A stretch of DNA of 36,251 bases from Mycolicibacter icosiumassiliensis (lineage in GTDB: Bacteria; Actinomycetota; Actinomycetes; Mycobacteriales; Mycobacteriaceae), in assembly GCF_900078685.2 (NCBI RefSeq), contig NZ_LT546166.1:1321382-1357632 (forward strand). Direction: 5' to 3'. The notes below the pieces were generated by a model. It did not search any database. It saw only the letters and a program-made list of their open reading frames with translations, and was not told the origin of the DNA. This document shows, piece after piece, positions 25,131 to 34,287 of the stretch. How positions within the stretch are numbered: position 1 is the first letter of the stretch; the number at the start of each line of letters is the position of its first letter. The position numbers were made by a program, and so were the translations under genes.

Positions 25131-25801
25131 ATGAGCCGTCGTCACACCAACAGCCATCGCAACCCTCGGGGTGGGAGTGGGCAGCGCCGTAATGGGATGG
25201 TCGGTGCTGGTAGCGCGATAGCCGCGTTCTTGGCGTTCGGGGTGGCCCCGCTGGCGATCGCGCCGCAGGCGCAGGCTGACCTCGATGATCTCTTCGATCT
25301 AGGTTGGCTCTCTGACTTTCTCACCCCGGCGGATGCCGCGGCGGGTCTGGACGCACTGTCTGTCGACCCCGGTTCGGCGGCTGCGGGCGGTTTCGACTTG
25401 ACGTCGCTGGTCGACGACTGGCTCTACACCCCGCTGCACTTCCTGAGCGAGGCTTGGATCAACAACCCGTTCGGTGAGCTGGTGGACGGCGCCATCAACA
25501 CAATGTCCGGGCAGTACCTGATCGGCGACGGCATCGATGGCACGGCGGACAATCCCGACGGCGGCAACGGCGGCCTGTGGTTCGGCGACGGCGGTGCCGG
25601 CTGGGATAGCAACGCGGTAGGCGTCCAGGGCGGTGACGGTGGTAACGCACTCGGGTTCGGCAACGGCGGTGCTGGCGGCGATGGTGGCGTCGGTGCCGAT
25701 GGTGGCGCCGGTGGCATCGGTGGCACGTTCATGGGCAACGGTGGGGTCCCGGCACTGGTGGCACCGCCGGTAATGCCGGCAGCGACGGTCAGCCCGGCTA
25801 G
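25131..25801 (+). CDS. Secreted PGRS repeat protein, copy 3 (needs a one-base correction)
   Basis: The ATG at 25131 follows TGAGG by 9 nt. The signal peptide is RRNGMVGAGSAIAAFLAFGV with cleavage after AQA. The linker [20 protein letters not shown] and the block [15 protein letters not shown] match copies 1 and 2; about 45 residues of Gly-rich repeat follow. The annotated frame changes after MGNGGV to Pro/Ala-rich sequence and stops at 25814. The -1 frame continues GPGTGGTAGNAGSDGQPG and stops at TAG 25799-25801. An extra G at the GGGG in GGTGGGGTCCC (25742-25745) restores it. Here the PGRS gene precedes the GjpA-like gene, with 48 nt between them, the reverse of the other two cassettes. Confidence 0.78.
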
Positions 25802-25849
25802 AGCTGCCTTCTGAAGACCTGAAGATCACCAAACCATAAGGAGATGGCC

Positions 25850-26995
25850 GTGCAGTTAGCCCTTCAGCCCTATGTCACTGCGGGTATCGCGATTGCGGGT
25901 GCCAGCCTCATCGCGGTGCCTACGGTGGCGGCGCCGTTGCCCGGCGTTTCCCCGGTCGCCAATATCCAGGCCCCGGCGATCCAGCTCACCAGCGCGTGGG
26001 ACGACGCTTTCAACGCCGGGTCGGCCAACCTCACGCAACTGGTCAACAACTACGGCTTGGCGCCCGGCGTGAGTTTCCAGCAGAGCCTGGTCAACATGGT
26101 CGGCTTCATGCAGCTGATGATCGATGACCCGGCGAACATCACCACCATCGCCGAGCAGATGCAGGACAACATCAAGAACGTGATGTCGTCCTTCAGCCTG
26201 CTCAACGTCGACGACGACACGTTGGCCACCACGACGGCTTTCACCGTCAACGGCGACCACAATCTCCTGCTGAGTCAGATCCCCGGCTTCCTGCCGGCGA
26301 GTGTTGATCCCGAGACCGTGACCACGATCCTCAATTTCTTGTCGTCACCGCTGAGCGGCATCATCATCGGGTCGCTGGGCCCGTCCATCGCCCCCTGGGT
26401 CGCACTGGACAACAGCATCACTGACCACGACAGCATCAGCGACACTCTCGCCAACATGGTCGGCGCCTTCTTCAACGGTGCCACCCTCAACCTCGACAGC
26501 CTGCTGCCGGCGATCAACAACGCGGGTCTGCTGCCGGCGCCCATGGAGATCGACAACCTGGAGTTCGCCTTCGGCGGGCTGCTCACCGGTGGCAGTGTGG
26601 CTCACTCGCCGTGGAACATCTACTCCTCCGACGGCAGCGTGTTTCAATCGGTGCCGGTCGTCGGCGGCTCGATCATCAACAGTCTCGGCATCAATATCCT
26701 CGGTATTCCGGTCCTTGGCCACCTCGGCTTCGACGGCCACGCGATCGGACCGATCGGTGCATGGCTGAGCTTCTCGGAACTGACCGCACAACTGCTGGGC
26801 GCGGGCTGGAACGTGGCCGGTGACGGCAAGGGCGCGCCGACCACCCCGACCTGCCCGCCATTGGCCTGCATCGACTTCCCCACGATCCCTGGCGACGACG
26901 CCGGCGGCGCGGCGGCGACCGACGTCGGCGGTGGCGACTTCTTCAGCCACTTGACCGACGTCATCACCGACTTCCAATGGGGAGACCTCTTCTGA
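25850..26995 (+). CDS. gjpA: GjpA-like outer-membrane porin family protein, copy 3
   Basis: A 381-residue protein and the most divergent copy. It keeps the N-terminus (LQPYVTAGIAIAGASLIAV) and core blocks ITSAWDDAFNAGSANLTQLVNNYG-like, [47 protein letters not shown] and VGGSIINSLGI. The stretch after residue 100, [14 protein letters not shown] in the others, is replaced by DHNLLLSQIPGFLPASVDPE, and the C-terminus carries a CPPLACIDFP pair of cysteines absent from copies 1 and 2. The GTG at 25850 lies 6 nt after AAGGAG, exactly as in copy 2. A FAAL gene follows after 77 nt on the same strand. Confidence 0.75.
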   Translation: MQLALQPYVTAGIAIAGASLIAVPTVAAPLPGVSPVANIQAPAIQLTSAWDDAFNAGSANLTQLVNNYGLAPGVSFQQSLVNMVGFMQLMIDDPANITTIAEQMQDNIKNVMSSFSLLNVDDDTLATTTAFTVNGDHNLLLSQIPGFLPASVDPETVTTILNFLSSPLSGIIIGSLGPSIAPWVALDNSITDHDSISDTLANMVGAFFNGATLNLDSLLPAINNAGLLPAPMEIDNLEFAFGGLLTGGSVAHSPWNIYSSDGSVFQSVPVVGGSIINSLGINILGIPVLGHLGFDGHAIGPIGAWLSFSELTAQLLGAGWNVAGDGKGAPTTPTCPPLACIDFPTIPGDDAGGAAATDVGGGDFFSHLTDVITDFQWGDLF

Positions 26996-27072
26996 CGTCT
27001 CAGCCGAGACGGCTGGGATTTCGGTAGGGTGCAACCGACCGGGATGAACCGCAAATCGTTGAGGGAGACGAG

Positions 27073-28917
27073 TTGTCGGACTACGACCTGACCAGCGAGA
27101 ACACTTTGCTGGACATGTTGCAGCGGCGAGCCGAGCAGTACGCGGACAAGGTGTTGTTCAGCTTCTCCTATAACGGCGACGACGAGGATCGCAGCGAGCT
27201 GAGCTACCGCGAGCTCGATCGGAAGGCGCGCGCGATCGCATCCACTCTGCAGCAGCAGGGTGCGGAGGGACAGCGGGTGCTGGTTTTGTACCGCCCGGGT
27301 CTGGAGTTCGTTGCCGCCTTCTTCGGTTGTGTCTATGCGGGCGCGGTTGCGGTGCCGGTGCACCAGCGGCTGGCGCCGCGGCTAACGGCGGTGGTCCCCG
27401 ATGCGAAGGCCGGCTTCGTTCTCGCCACCGCTGACACCCAGGCGAACACCAAGGCCAGCATTGACGAGCTGGCCGAGGGACATGCCCTGCGCTGGAATGT
27501 CATCGAAGACGCCGCCCTCGGAGACCCCGACGGGTGGGCGGTTCCGGCCATCGATGCGGACTCCACCGCGATGATCCAGTACACCTCGGGCTCCACCCGC
27601 TCGCCGAAGGGCGTGGTGCTGACGCACCGCAACCTCATGCACAACCTGGAGATCGTCCGTCAGGCGTGGCAGGGCGACGACACCGGGGTCGGCGTGTACT
27701 GGTTGCCGCCGCATCATGACATGGGGCTGATCGGTGTCGTCCTGGAAATCCTGTACTCCGGGGCCAGCGCGGTGCTCATGTCTCCGACCGCCTTCATCAA
27801 GCGTCCGATGCGCTGGCTGGAAGCCGTCTCCCGGCACAGGGCCGTCATCACCACCGCACCGAACTTCGCCTTCGAAAAGGCGGTGGCAACCAGCACCCCA
27901 GCGGAGCGTGCGGCACTGGATCTGTCCAACCTGTCCATCGCCATGAACGGCGGGGAGCCGATACGTGCCGTAACCCTGCAGAATTTCGCCGCGGCCTTCG
28001 CCCCGGCGGGTTTCAGGCTGGAGGCGTTCACGCCGGTGTACGGGCTGGCGGAGGCCACCTTGCTGGTGGCCGGCGGATCGGACGGCGCTGCACCGGGGGT
28101 TCGCTACGTCGATCGCACCGCGCTGAGTTCCGACCGGGTGGTCGACGTCGCACCGGAGCACCCCACTGCTGCAACCTTGGTCAGTTGCGGTCCTCCCCGG
28201 GGAGGACAGGACGTGGCCATCGTCGATCCGGTGACTCATCGGTTATGCGGCCCGGACCAGGTCGGCGAGATCTGGGTCGCCGGACCCAGCGTCGCCGAGG
28301 GTTACTTCGGACGCCCTGAAGAGACCAAGCAGTCCTTCGCGGCCCACCTGGCGCAGGCAGACGGCTCCGACTCGACCCGTGGGCCGTTCCTGCGCACCGG
28401 GGATCTGGGTTTCTTGTGCGCCGGGGAGTTGTTCGTCGCGGGGCGCTACCAAGACCTGGTCACCATCGACGGCCACAACTATTACCCCAACGATGTTGAG
28501 TTCACCGTGCAGGACTGCGATCCGGTGCTGGTGTCGGGTCGGGGTGCGGTCTTCACGGTGACGCCCCGACCGCATGCTGTCGAACAACTGGTGGTCGTGC
28601 AGGAAGTGGATCGTGACCTGATCGGCGACACCGACCTCGCCGACGTCATCGACGCCATCCGGGCCACGATCACCGAGCATCATTGCATCGAGGCCCACGA
28701 TGTGGTGCTGGTGGAGCATGTGTCGATTCCCACCACATCCAGCGGCAAGATCCAGCGGCGTCAGTGTCGGCAGCAGTTCCTCGACGGCGATCTCGCGGTG
28801 GTGGCGCACTGGCAAGCACCACCCGACGGTGTTGCCGAGGCCCAGGAAGCCGCGAACATGACTGTGGCAGAGGAAATCCTGGCTGAGGCCATCCGACGGG
28901 CATCCGGCAGCGCCTGA
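27073..28917 (+). CDS. Fatty acyl-AMP ligase (FAAL), copy 2
   Basis: A 614-residue adenylate-forming enzyme with YTSGSTRSPKG (170-180), LPPHHDMGLIG (211-221), YGLAEATL (323-330), RTGDLGFL and the catalytic lysine motif TTSSGKIQR. It aligns end to end with the FAAL at 12064, including KVxFSFSYNGDDExRSEL and IDGHNYYPNDxEFTVQ, so the two are paralogs. The expected role is activating a long-chain fatty acid as acyl-AMP for transfer to a carrier protein or polyketide synthase; no such partner is visible. The TTG at 27073 follows GAGGGAGA. The 77 nt behind the GjpA-like gene make co-transcription with cassette 3 likely. Confidence 0.9.
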   Translation: MSDYDLTSENTLLDMLQRRAEQYADKVLFSFSYNGDDEDRSELSYRELDRKARAIASTLQQQGAEGQRVLVLYRPGLEFVAAFFGCVYAGAVAVPVHQRLAPRLTAVVPDAKAGFVLATADTQANTKASIDELAEGHALRWNVIEDAALGDPDGWAVPAIDADSTAMIQYTSGSTRSPKGVVLTHRNLMHNLEIVRQAWQGDDTGVGVYWLPPHHDMGLIGVVLEILYSGASAVLMSPTAFIKRPMRWLEAVSRHRAVITTAPNFAFEKAVATSTPAERAALDLSNLSIAMNGGEPIRAVTLQNFAAAFAPAGFRLEAFTPVYGLAEATLLVAGGSDGAAPGVRYVDRTALSSDRVVDVAPEHPTAATLVSCGPPRGGQDVAIVDPVTHRLCGPDQVGEIWVAGPSVAEGYFGRPEETKQSFAAHLAQADGSDSTRGPFLRTGDLGFLCAGELFVAGRYQDLVTIDGHNYYPNDVEFTVQDCDPVLVSGRGAVFTVTPRPHAVEQLVVVQEVDRDLIGDTDLADVIDAIRATITEHHCIEAHDVVLVEHVSIPTTSSGKIQRRQCRQQFLDGDLAVVAHWQAPPDGVAEAQEAANMTVAEEILAEAIRRASGSA

Positions 28918-28983
28918 CCCGGCCGGCTATGGCGCGTGGTGCTTCCAGTCACTCAGACCACAACAGCTGACGGTCCTTCGCCG

Positions 28984-29721
28984 TCACGGATGCCGGGCGG
29001 TGACCCCACCGTCGACGACGATCTGGGTTCCGGTGACGAACGACGCCCGCGGCGACATCAGGAACGCCACCGCCTGGGCAACTTCCGCCGGTTGGCCGAT
29101 CCGCCCCAGCGGTGCAGCGGCCACGAAGCCGGCCGCGACCTCTTCGACGTCGAGCGCGATCTGCAGCATCGGGGTTTCGATGAAGCCGGGACAGACCGCG
29201 TTGACGCGGATTCCGGCCGGGCCCAACTGGGCGGCCATCGACCTGGTCAGCCCCAGCAGCCCGGCCTTGGAGGCGCAGTAGGCGGGGATGAACGGGTTGG
29301 CAGTCAACCCCTCGATGCTGGAGATGCCGACCACGGCCGGGTCGCCGCCGGCCCGGGCGACAGTCTCCAGGTGCGGCAGCATCAACTGCACGAGCATCGC
29401 CTGGGCGCGCAGGTTGACATCCATCACCGCATCCCAGGATTCGGCGGTGTAGGCGCCTACCGGTTCGGGCAACACCCGGCCCGCGGCATGCACCAGCCCG
29501 TCGATTCCGTCCAGCGCCTCGGCCGCCGCCGCGACCGCGGCGGGCATCCCGTCGTCGTCGCACACGTCGACCACCGCGCCGGGCATCCCCAAACTTTCGG
29601 CTACGTCGTGGACCGCCTGGGCGATGTCCCACAACGTAACTCGGCGGCCGTCGGCGACCAGGGCCTGGGCGCAGGCCCGGCCGATCCCCGATGCTGCCCC
29701 GGTGACGACAACTCCGCTCAC
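28984..29721 (-). CDS. Short-chain dehydrogenase/reductase
   Basis: A 245-residue SDR enzyme: the nucleotide-binding motif TGAASGIG (7-14), NAG-like HAAG, catalytic Ser135, Tyr148 and Lys152 (YCASK), and the end [13 protein letters not shown]. The GTG at 29721 is chosen because it gives the usual N-terminus [11 protein letters not shown] and follows AGAGGGAG. It overlaps the stop codon of the Baeyer-Villiger monooxygenase by 4 nt (GTGA), so the two are translationally coupled. SDR plus BVMO pairs typically oxidise an alcohol to a ketone and then to an ester; the substrate here is unknown. Confidence 0.92.
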   Translation of the reverse strand: MSGVVVTGAASGIGRACAQALVADGRRVTLWDIAQAVHDVAESLGMPGAVVDVCDDDGMPAAVAAAAEALDGIDGLVHAAGRVLPEPVGAYTAESWDAVMDVNLRAQAMLVQLMLPHLETVARAGGDPAVVGISSIEGLTANPFIPAYCASKAGLLGLTRSMAAQLGPAGIRVNAVCPGFIETPMLQIALDVEEVAAGFVAAAPLGRIGQPAEVAQAVAFLMSPRASFVTGTQIVVDGGVTARHP

Positions 29722-31655
29722 CTGCGCGCTCCCTCTGTGATGACGAACTGCGACCAATCCGGTTCACGCACCGCCGACCAGTACTCGTCGAGCCGCCACG
29801 GGCTCACCGTGTGGATCTCGCCGTCGGCGTTCTTGAAGTAGGAATGCTTGACCGCCGGATGCGCCCACACCGTCTGGGCGATCGCGGCCTGGGTGGCCCG
29901 ATGCCACTCGGTGGCCGCCTGCACGGTCGGCTCGATCGAATGCAGTCGTTCGCCGGCGAGCTTGGCCAGGCAGGCGTCGATGTAGCGCATCTCCAACTCG
30001 GAGTTGAAGATCAGGCTGCCACCGTGCGCCAGATGCGCGCCGGGCCCGTACAGCACAAAGAAGTTCGGGAAGCCGGGCACCGTGATGCCCAGATACGCGT
30101 ACGGCTTGCTGCCCCACAGCGCGTGCAGATCCGTCCCGTCACGGCCGGTGATGCGTATCGGCCACAACACATCGGTGTGCCGAAAGCCGGTGGCGTACAC
30201 GATCACATCCACCTCGTGATGGACACCGTCGTCGGTCTCCACACCCTGCGCGGTGATGCGCCGTATCGGGGTGCGGATCAGTTCGACGTTGTCGCGTCTC
30301 AGGGTTTTGAGCCAGGTGCCGTTGTCCTGCAGGGTGCGCTTGCCGGTCGCCGGATAGTCGGGCAACACCTTGGCCAGCAGCTCGTCGTCGTCACCCACCT
30401 GATCGGTGATCCAGCCGGTGAACATCTGCCGGGCCAGGGCGTTGATCTCGCTCACCGCGTAGTCCTGGCCGGGATAGTCCGGGTCTACTCGGGCGGCCTC
30501 CAGGCCCTTGTCGGCACCGGGCCACAGCAGCAGGAAGCGGTACCAGCGGCCGTAGAACGGCAGGTGTTCCAACGCCCAGCGCACCCCGTCGTCGACGGCG
30601 TCGTGATACATCGGGTTGGGGAACATCCACTGCGCGGTGCGCTGAAACACCGTGAGGTGCTGCACTTTTCCCGCAATCGCGGGTGCGATCTGAAATCCGC
30701 TGGCACCCGCACCGATCAACGCCACCCGCTTACCGGTCAGGTCGACGGTGTGATCCCACGCCGCGGAGTGAAACGATGGGCCGGCGAAACTGTCGGCCCC
30801 GTCGAGATCGGGCAGATGCGGGCGGTTGAGCTGACCGACCGCGGTGATCACCGCGCGCGCCGAGAGCGTGGCCGCTGAATTGCCGGCGGTGCGGATGGTT
30901 AAGGTCCAGGTTCCGTTGCCCTCGTTCCAGACGGCGTCGGTGACTTCGGTGCCCCACCGAACATGCTCGCTCAGGCCGTGTTTGGTGACAAGATCGGTGA
31001 AGTACGCCCGCAGCTCGGGCTGTTCGGCGAAGTAATGTCCCCAGTCGTTGTTGGGTTCGAAGCTGTAGCAGTAGAAGTGGTTCGCGACGTCCACCCGAGC
31101 CCCCGGATAGTCGTTCTCCCACCACGTTCCGCCCGGACCTTCGTTCTTTTCGACAATCGTGAACGGAATACCGGCCTGCGCGAGCCGGATTCCGGCCAGC
31201 ACGCCCGATTCGCCGCAACCGATCACCACCACCGGCAGCTCCGCCGCGCGGGCGGGGTCCAGCGGAGCCGGAGCGCGCGGGTCGACGCCGTCGAGGTCGA
31301 GTTCTTCGGAGAGCAACCCCAGGTAGGCGTCCGGCACGGTCTCGCAGGCCGCCCAGTCCATCATCTCCTTGACCAGCTCGGCGGGCAGGGGAGCGGGTTG
31401 CGGGCAGCCGCGGTCGCGGTAGTCCACGATCACCGGCAGCGCTTCGGCGCGGGCGCGGGCCTTGTCTTCCTCGGACATGAACCCCTGGATCTCGTTGAGG
31501 AAGATCCCGTTCTGCCTGAAGTCCCGGATGAAGCGGGGGTCGCCGGTGATGTGCACGCACGACAGCAACAAGCTGGGGATGGACACCTGCTCCAAAGCGG
31601 CGGCGATCTCGGAATCGGTGGTGGTGAACGGTTCCCCGGCGTAGCGGTTGCGCAA
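29718..31655 (-). CDS. Baeyer-Villiger monooxygenase (flavin-containing)
   Basis: A class B flavin monooxygenase of about 645 residues. It has an N-terminal extension of about 140 residues ([36 protein letters not shown]), then the FAD motif VIGCGESG with [21 protein letters not shown], the BVMO fingerprint F-x-G-x(3)-H-x(3)-W in [12 protein letters not shown], and the NADPH motif LIGAGASG. It would convert ketones to esters using NADPH and oxygen. The open frame reaches a TTG at 31736, but its first 27 codons look non-coding. The TTG at 31655, 9 nt after GGGAGAGG, gives a more sensible start; this choice is uncertain. It is the first gene of the operon with the SDR. Confidence 0.88.
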   Translation of the reverse strand: MRNRYAGEPFTTTDSEIAAALEQVSIPSLLLSCVHITGDPRFIRDFRQNGIFLNEIQGFMSEEDKARARAEALPVIVDYRDRGCPQPAPLPAELVKEMMDWAACETVPDAYLGLLSEELDLDGVDPRAPAPLDPARAAELPVVVIGCGESGVLAGIRLAQAGIPFTIVEKNEGPGGTWWENDYPGARVDVANHFYCYSFEPNNDWGHYFAEQPELRAYFTDLVTKHGLSEHVRWGTEVTDAVWNEGNGTWTLTIRTAGNSAATLSARAVITAVGQLNRPHLPDLDGADSFAGPSFHSAAWDHTVDLTGKRVALIGAGASGFQIAPAIAGKVQHLTVFQRTAQWMFPNPMYHDAVDDGVRWALEHLPFYGRWYRFLLLWPGADKGLEAARVDPDYPGQDYAVSEINALARQMFTGWITDQVGDDDELLAKVLPDYPATGKRTLQDNGTWLKTLRRDNVELIRTPIRRITAQGVETDDGVHHEVDVIVYATGFRHTDVLWPIRITGRDGTDLHALWGSKPYAYLGITVPGFPNFFVLYGPGAHLAHGGSLIFNSELEMRYIDACLAKLAGERLHSIEPTVQAATEWHRATQAAIAQTVWAHPAVKHSYFKNADGEIHTVSPWRLDEYWSAVREPDWSQFVITEGARR

Positions 31656-31754
31656 CGGCTCGGCCCTCTCCCTGTATTCGCTACTGTGCGACGCGAAATT
31701 GAATCGGACGATACGCGAGGCGTAGGGGCGGAGCAAGGATTGGCTGGCGTGGAC

Positions 31755-32615
31755 TCACCCGGCCGCGTCGATCTTCGAGGTGATCGAGTCGAGCAGCGTA
31801 TGTGCCGCCACTATCGAAGGAGTTGTGCGTGCGGCTATCGAAGAAGTTGAGCTTTCGCACACGGCGGCGCGGACAACAACGTTGCTGCGCACGGTCAGCA
31901 TGGTTTGACACGTCCAGTCGGAGTTGACGTTGTCCATCATGAGGGCAGCGAGCACGCCGTCGGAGTCGAGGAAATTGTCGATATACCAGAGTTGGTCTGG
32001 TGATTCTTTCGCATTGGCAAAGCGGCTGTTGACAATACGGACGTTGCACTTCTGCCATGCAGCGCTCTGATTGGCGTAAAACGCCCGGGCAGCGGCGGCG
32101 TGCGGATAGCTGGTGACGGACATCGAGACATGCTTCGCCAGGTAGCGGGGATCGGGTTCGGGCGGACTGTTCCATCGTTGCCAGCGGATAGCAGTCCAAC
32201 CCGAGCCTGCGTAGGCCTGCGATGAGACGGACGTGATCCCTTGGCAATCGGCATCCGCCAGATTGTCGGGGTCGATGTACTCACCGTGCGACACCAGATC
32301 GATGGCTGGGTCGTCCACCGCGGAAGAGACGACGCCCCGGTCCGGCAAGAGGCCGTCGAGCGCGGCGACGGGCACCAGGCGGTCGGCAGCGGCGACGGGT
32401 GCCGGTGTCCGGTCGGGGGAGCCATCAGCTGACGATGTCGGGCTGGATTGCGGGCGTTCGTGCCGGTCACGGCGCATGACGGTCACCGTCAGTGCCACGA
32501 CAATCGCCGCCAGCACGCAGACCAGCCCCAGCAGCATCGGTATCAGTCGGCGGTTGCCGTTCGGTGCCGGATTCGGCGGCATCCGTTGCCAAGGCGGCGG
32601 ATCATAGGGGTTCAT
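31755..32615 (-). CDS. PknH-like sensor domain membrane protein, paralog 2
   Basis: A 286-residue membrane-anchored protein: a short Pro-rich cytoplasmic N-terminus (NPYDPPPWQRMPPNPAPNGN), one membrane segment (LIPMLLGLVCVLAAIVVALTV), a Ser/Thr/Pro linker, then an extracellular domain matching the PknH C-terminal sensor family. The four Cys expected for its two disulfides are present (DADCQG, WQKC, WTCQ, AAVCE), with the typical AWQKC and VRSNVVVRAAVC blocks. There is no kinase domain, so it is a stand-alone sensor or binding protein. The ATG at 32615 is the second Met of the open frame and gives the Pro-rich start seen in the upstream paralog. It lies 30 nt behind that paralog. Confidence 0.85.
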   Translation of the reverse strand: MNPYDPPPWQRMPPNPAPNGNRRLIPMLLGLVCVLAAIVVALTVTVMRRDRHERPQSSPTSSADGSPDRTPAPVAAADRLVPVAALDGLLPDRGVVSSAVDDPAIDLVSHGEYIDPDNLADADCQGITSVSSQAYAGSGWTAIRWQRWNSPPEPDPRYLAKHVSMSVTSYPHAAAARAFYANQSAAWQKCNVRIVNSRFANAKESPDQLWYIDNFLDSDGVLAALMMDNVNSDWTCQTMLTVRSNVVVRAAVCESSTSSIAARTTPSIVAAHTLLDSITSKIDAAG

Positions 32616-32645
32616 CGTGCACCCCAATCCCGTCGCGGTTGTGCA

Positions 32646-33527
32646 TCAATGTCCTGCTGCCGCGTCGATCTTCGCGGTGATCGAGTCGAGGAGTGTCTGT
32701 GTCGCCGCTGCCGAATCCGTATCTGCGCACACGCTGATGCGGACGACAACGTTGCTGCGTGCGGTCAGCGCGTTCTGGCACGACCAGCCGCCGCCGCCCT
32801 CGGAGATCGTGGTCGCTTTGAGCACCCCATCGGCGTCGGCGACGCCCTCGACCGACCAGAATAGGCCGGGCGAGTCCGGGACGGTGGGCACGCGGGTATT
32901 GATGATGCGGCCGGAGCACTTCTGCCACGCCGCGCTCTCCTTGGTGTAGAAGGCACGAGCAGTGCTGGCGTGCGGATAGCTCGTTACCGACATCAGGGCT
33001 TGGTGCACCCACCTAGGTGGATTGGGCTCGGCGGGACTGTTCCATCCTTGCCAGCGGACAGCGGTCCATCCGGAACCGGCAAAAACGGGCCCGGAAACAG
33101 AGGTAAGTCCTTGGCAGTCGGCGTCCACCATGACGTCGGTGTCTATACCCGTACCTTCGGCGACGAGGCCGATTCCTGGGTCGCTTACCGCTGCGGAGAC
33201 GACTTCCTTGGCCGGCAGCAGGCCTTCGAGAGCGGAGACCGGCACCGACGCTTGGTCATCGGACGTTGCCGATGCCGAGGTGGGAGATTGCGCGCTCTCG
33301 TGCCGGTCACGTCCGATGACCTTCACGGCGAGCACCACGGCGGTTACGGTCAGCAGGCAGACCAGCGCCAACAGGACCCGCATGAGTCGGCGATTGCGCC
33401 GCAGCGGCGGACCGGGTGGCCATGGCGGTGGGAACGGCCCGCCCGGACCCGGCGGCATGGGCTGGTTCATCGGCGCGAATGGGGGCTGGTCGTAGGGGTT
33501 GGGCGTCGGACCGTGCGGTTCGCTCAT
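32646..33527 (-). CDS. PknH-like sensor domain membrane protein, paralog 1
   Basis: A 293-residue tandem paralog of the next gene. A Pro-rich N-terminus (PYDQPPFAPMNQPMPPGPGG) precedes a membrane segment at about 49-70 (VLLALVCLLTVTAVVLAV) and an extracellular PknH-type sensor domain with the four conserved Cys (DADCQG, WQKC, WSCQ, ISVC). The start at 33527 (MSEPHGPTPN) is chosen because the frame upstream is not protein-like; RBS-like GGTGGGGGCAC precedes it. It is the first gene of the two-gene unit and is divergent from the rhomboid-like gene. Confidence 0.85.
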   Translation of the reverse strand: MSEPHGPTPNPYDQPPFAPMNQPMPPGPGGPFPPPWPPGPPLRRNRRLMRVLLALVCLLTVTAVVLAVKVIGRDRHESAQSPTSASATSDDQASVPVSALEGLLPAKEVVSAAVSDPGIGLVAEGTGIDTDVMVDADCQGLTSVSGPVFAGSGWTAVRWQGWNSPAEPNPPRWVHQALMSVTSYPHASTARAFYTKESAAWQKCSGRIINTRVPTVPDSPGLFWSVEGVADADGVLKATTISEGGGGWSCQNALTARSNVVVRISVCADTDSAAATQTLLDSITAKIDAAAGH

Positions 33528-33639
33528 AGGTGCCCCCACCTCCCGTCGGGGCCGATCGCAGGCGGATGGCCCGATTTTCACCGAGGTTATCAGCGGTCGG
33601 TCTGTCCGTGTCTGCACCGACCATGCGACGCTGTACGCC

Positions 33640-34287
33640 GTGGCGGACGTCAGAACGCGCCTGGCCGCGGTGTGGCACTTTGTGCACACCGCGCCGTTGA
33701 CCTATCTGTGGCTGGCGGTGCTGGGGGTCACCACCGTTATTCAGCACATGGTCGGCCGGCGCCTGCACACCATGCTCGTCGAGCAATCCACCAACCTGCA
33801 CCACCTGGCCACCGACCCATTGGAGGTGCTGGTCTCCAGCCTGTTGTGGATCGACGGCAAGGACTGGTCGCCGTACCTGGTGCTGTTCACCCTGTTTCTG
33901 GCGCCGGCCGAACACTGGCTGGGGCACCTGCGTTGGCTGATGGTCGGATTGATCTCCCACGTCGGTGCCACCTATGTCAGCGAGGGTGCGCTCTACGCGC
34001 TGATCCACCTGCACCGGGAATCGGAGCGGTTGACCTTCGCGCGAGACATCGGGGTCAGCTACTTCCTGGTGGGTGTGATGGCGGTGCTGACCTATCGGAT
34101 CCGTCGGCCCTGGCGGTGGGGATACCTGGCTTTATTGCTCGTGATCTTCGCGGTGCCGCTGGCCATCAACTCGGACTTCACCGCGGTCGGCCATGCCGCC
34201 GCGTTAGTCATCGGGTTGTGCTGTTACCCGCTGACGCACCCCCACCATCCGCTGCGACATCACCCGAGCGCCGTCGGCGGCCACTAG
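33640..34287 (+). CDS. Rhomboid-like integral membrane protein
   Basis: A 215-residue protein with about six hydrophobic segments (LTYLWLAVLGVTTVIQHMV; LVLFTLFLAPAEHWLGHLRW; LMVGLISHVGATYVSEGAL; YFLVGVMAVLTYRI; WGYLALLLVIFAVPLAIN; FTAVGHAAALVIGLCCYPL). The layout and the late GHAAALVIG histidine resemble the rhomboid fold, but I do not see the catalytic GxSG motif, so protease activity is doubtful. The GTG at 33640 (MADVRTRLAAVWHFVHTAPL) is chosen; the open frame upstream overlaps the divergent sensor gene start. The 3' end abuts the duplicated end of the insertion sequence. Confidence 0.7.
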   Translation: MADVRTRLAAVWHFVHTAPLTYLWLAVLGVTTVIQHMVGRRLHTMLVEQSTNLHHLATDPLEVLVSSLLWIDGKDWSPYLVLFTLFLAPAEHWLGHLRWLMVGLISHVGATYVSEGALYALIHLHRESERLTFARDIGVSYFLVGVMAVLTYRIRRPWRWGYLALLLVIFAVPLAINSDFTAVGHAAALVIGLCCYPLTHPHHPLRHHPSAVGGH

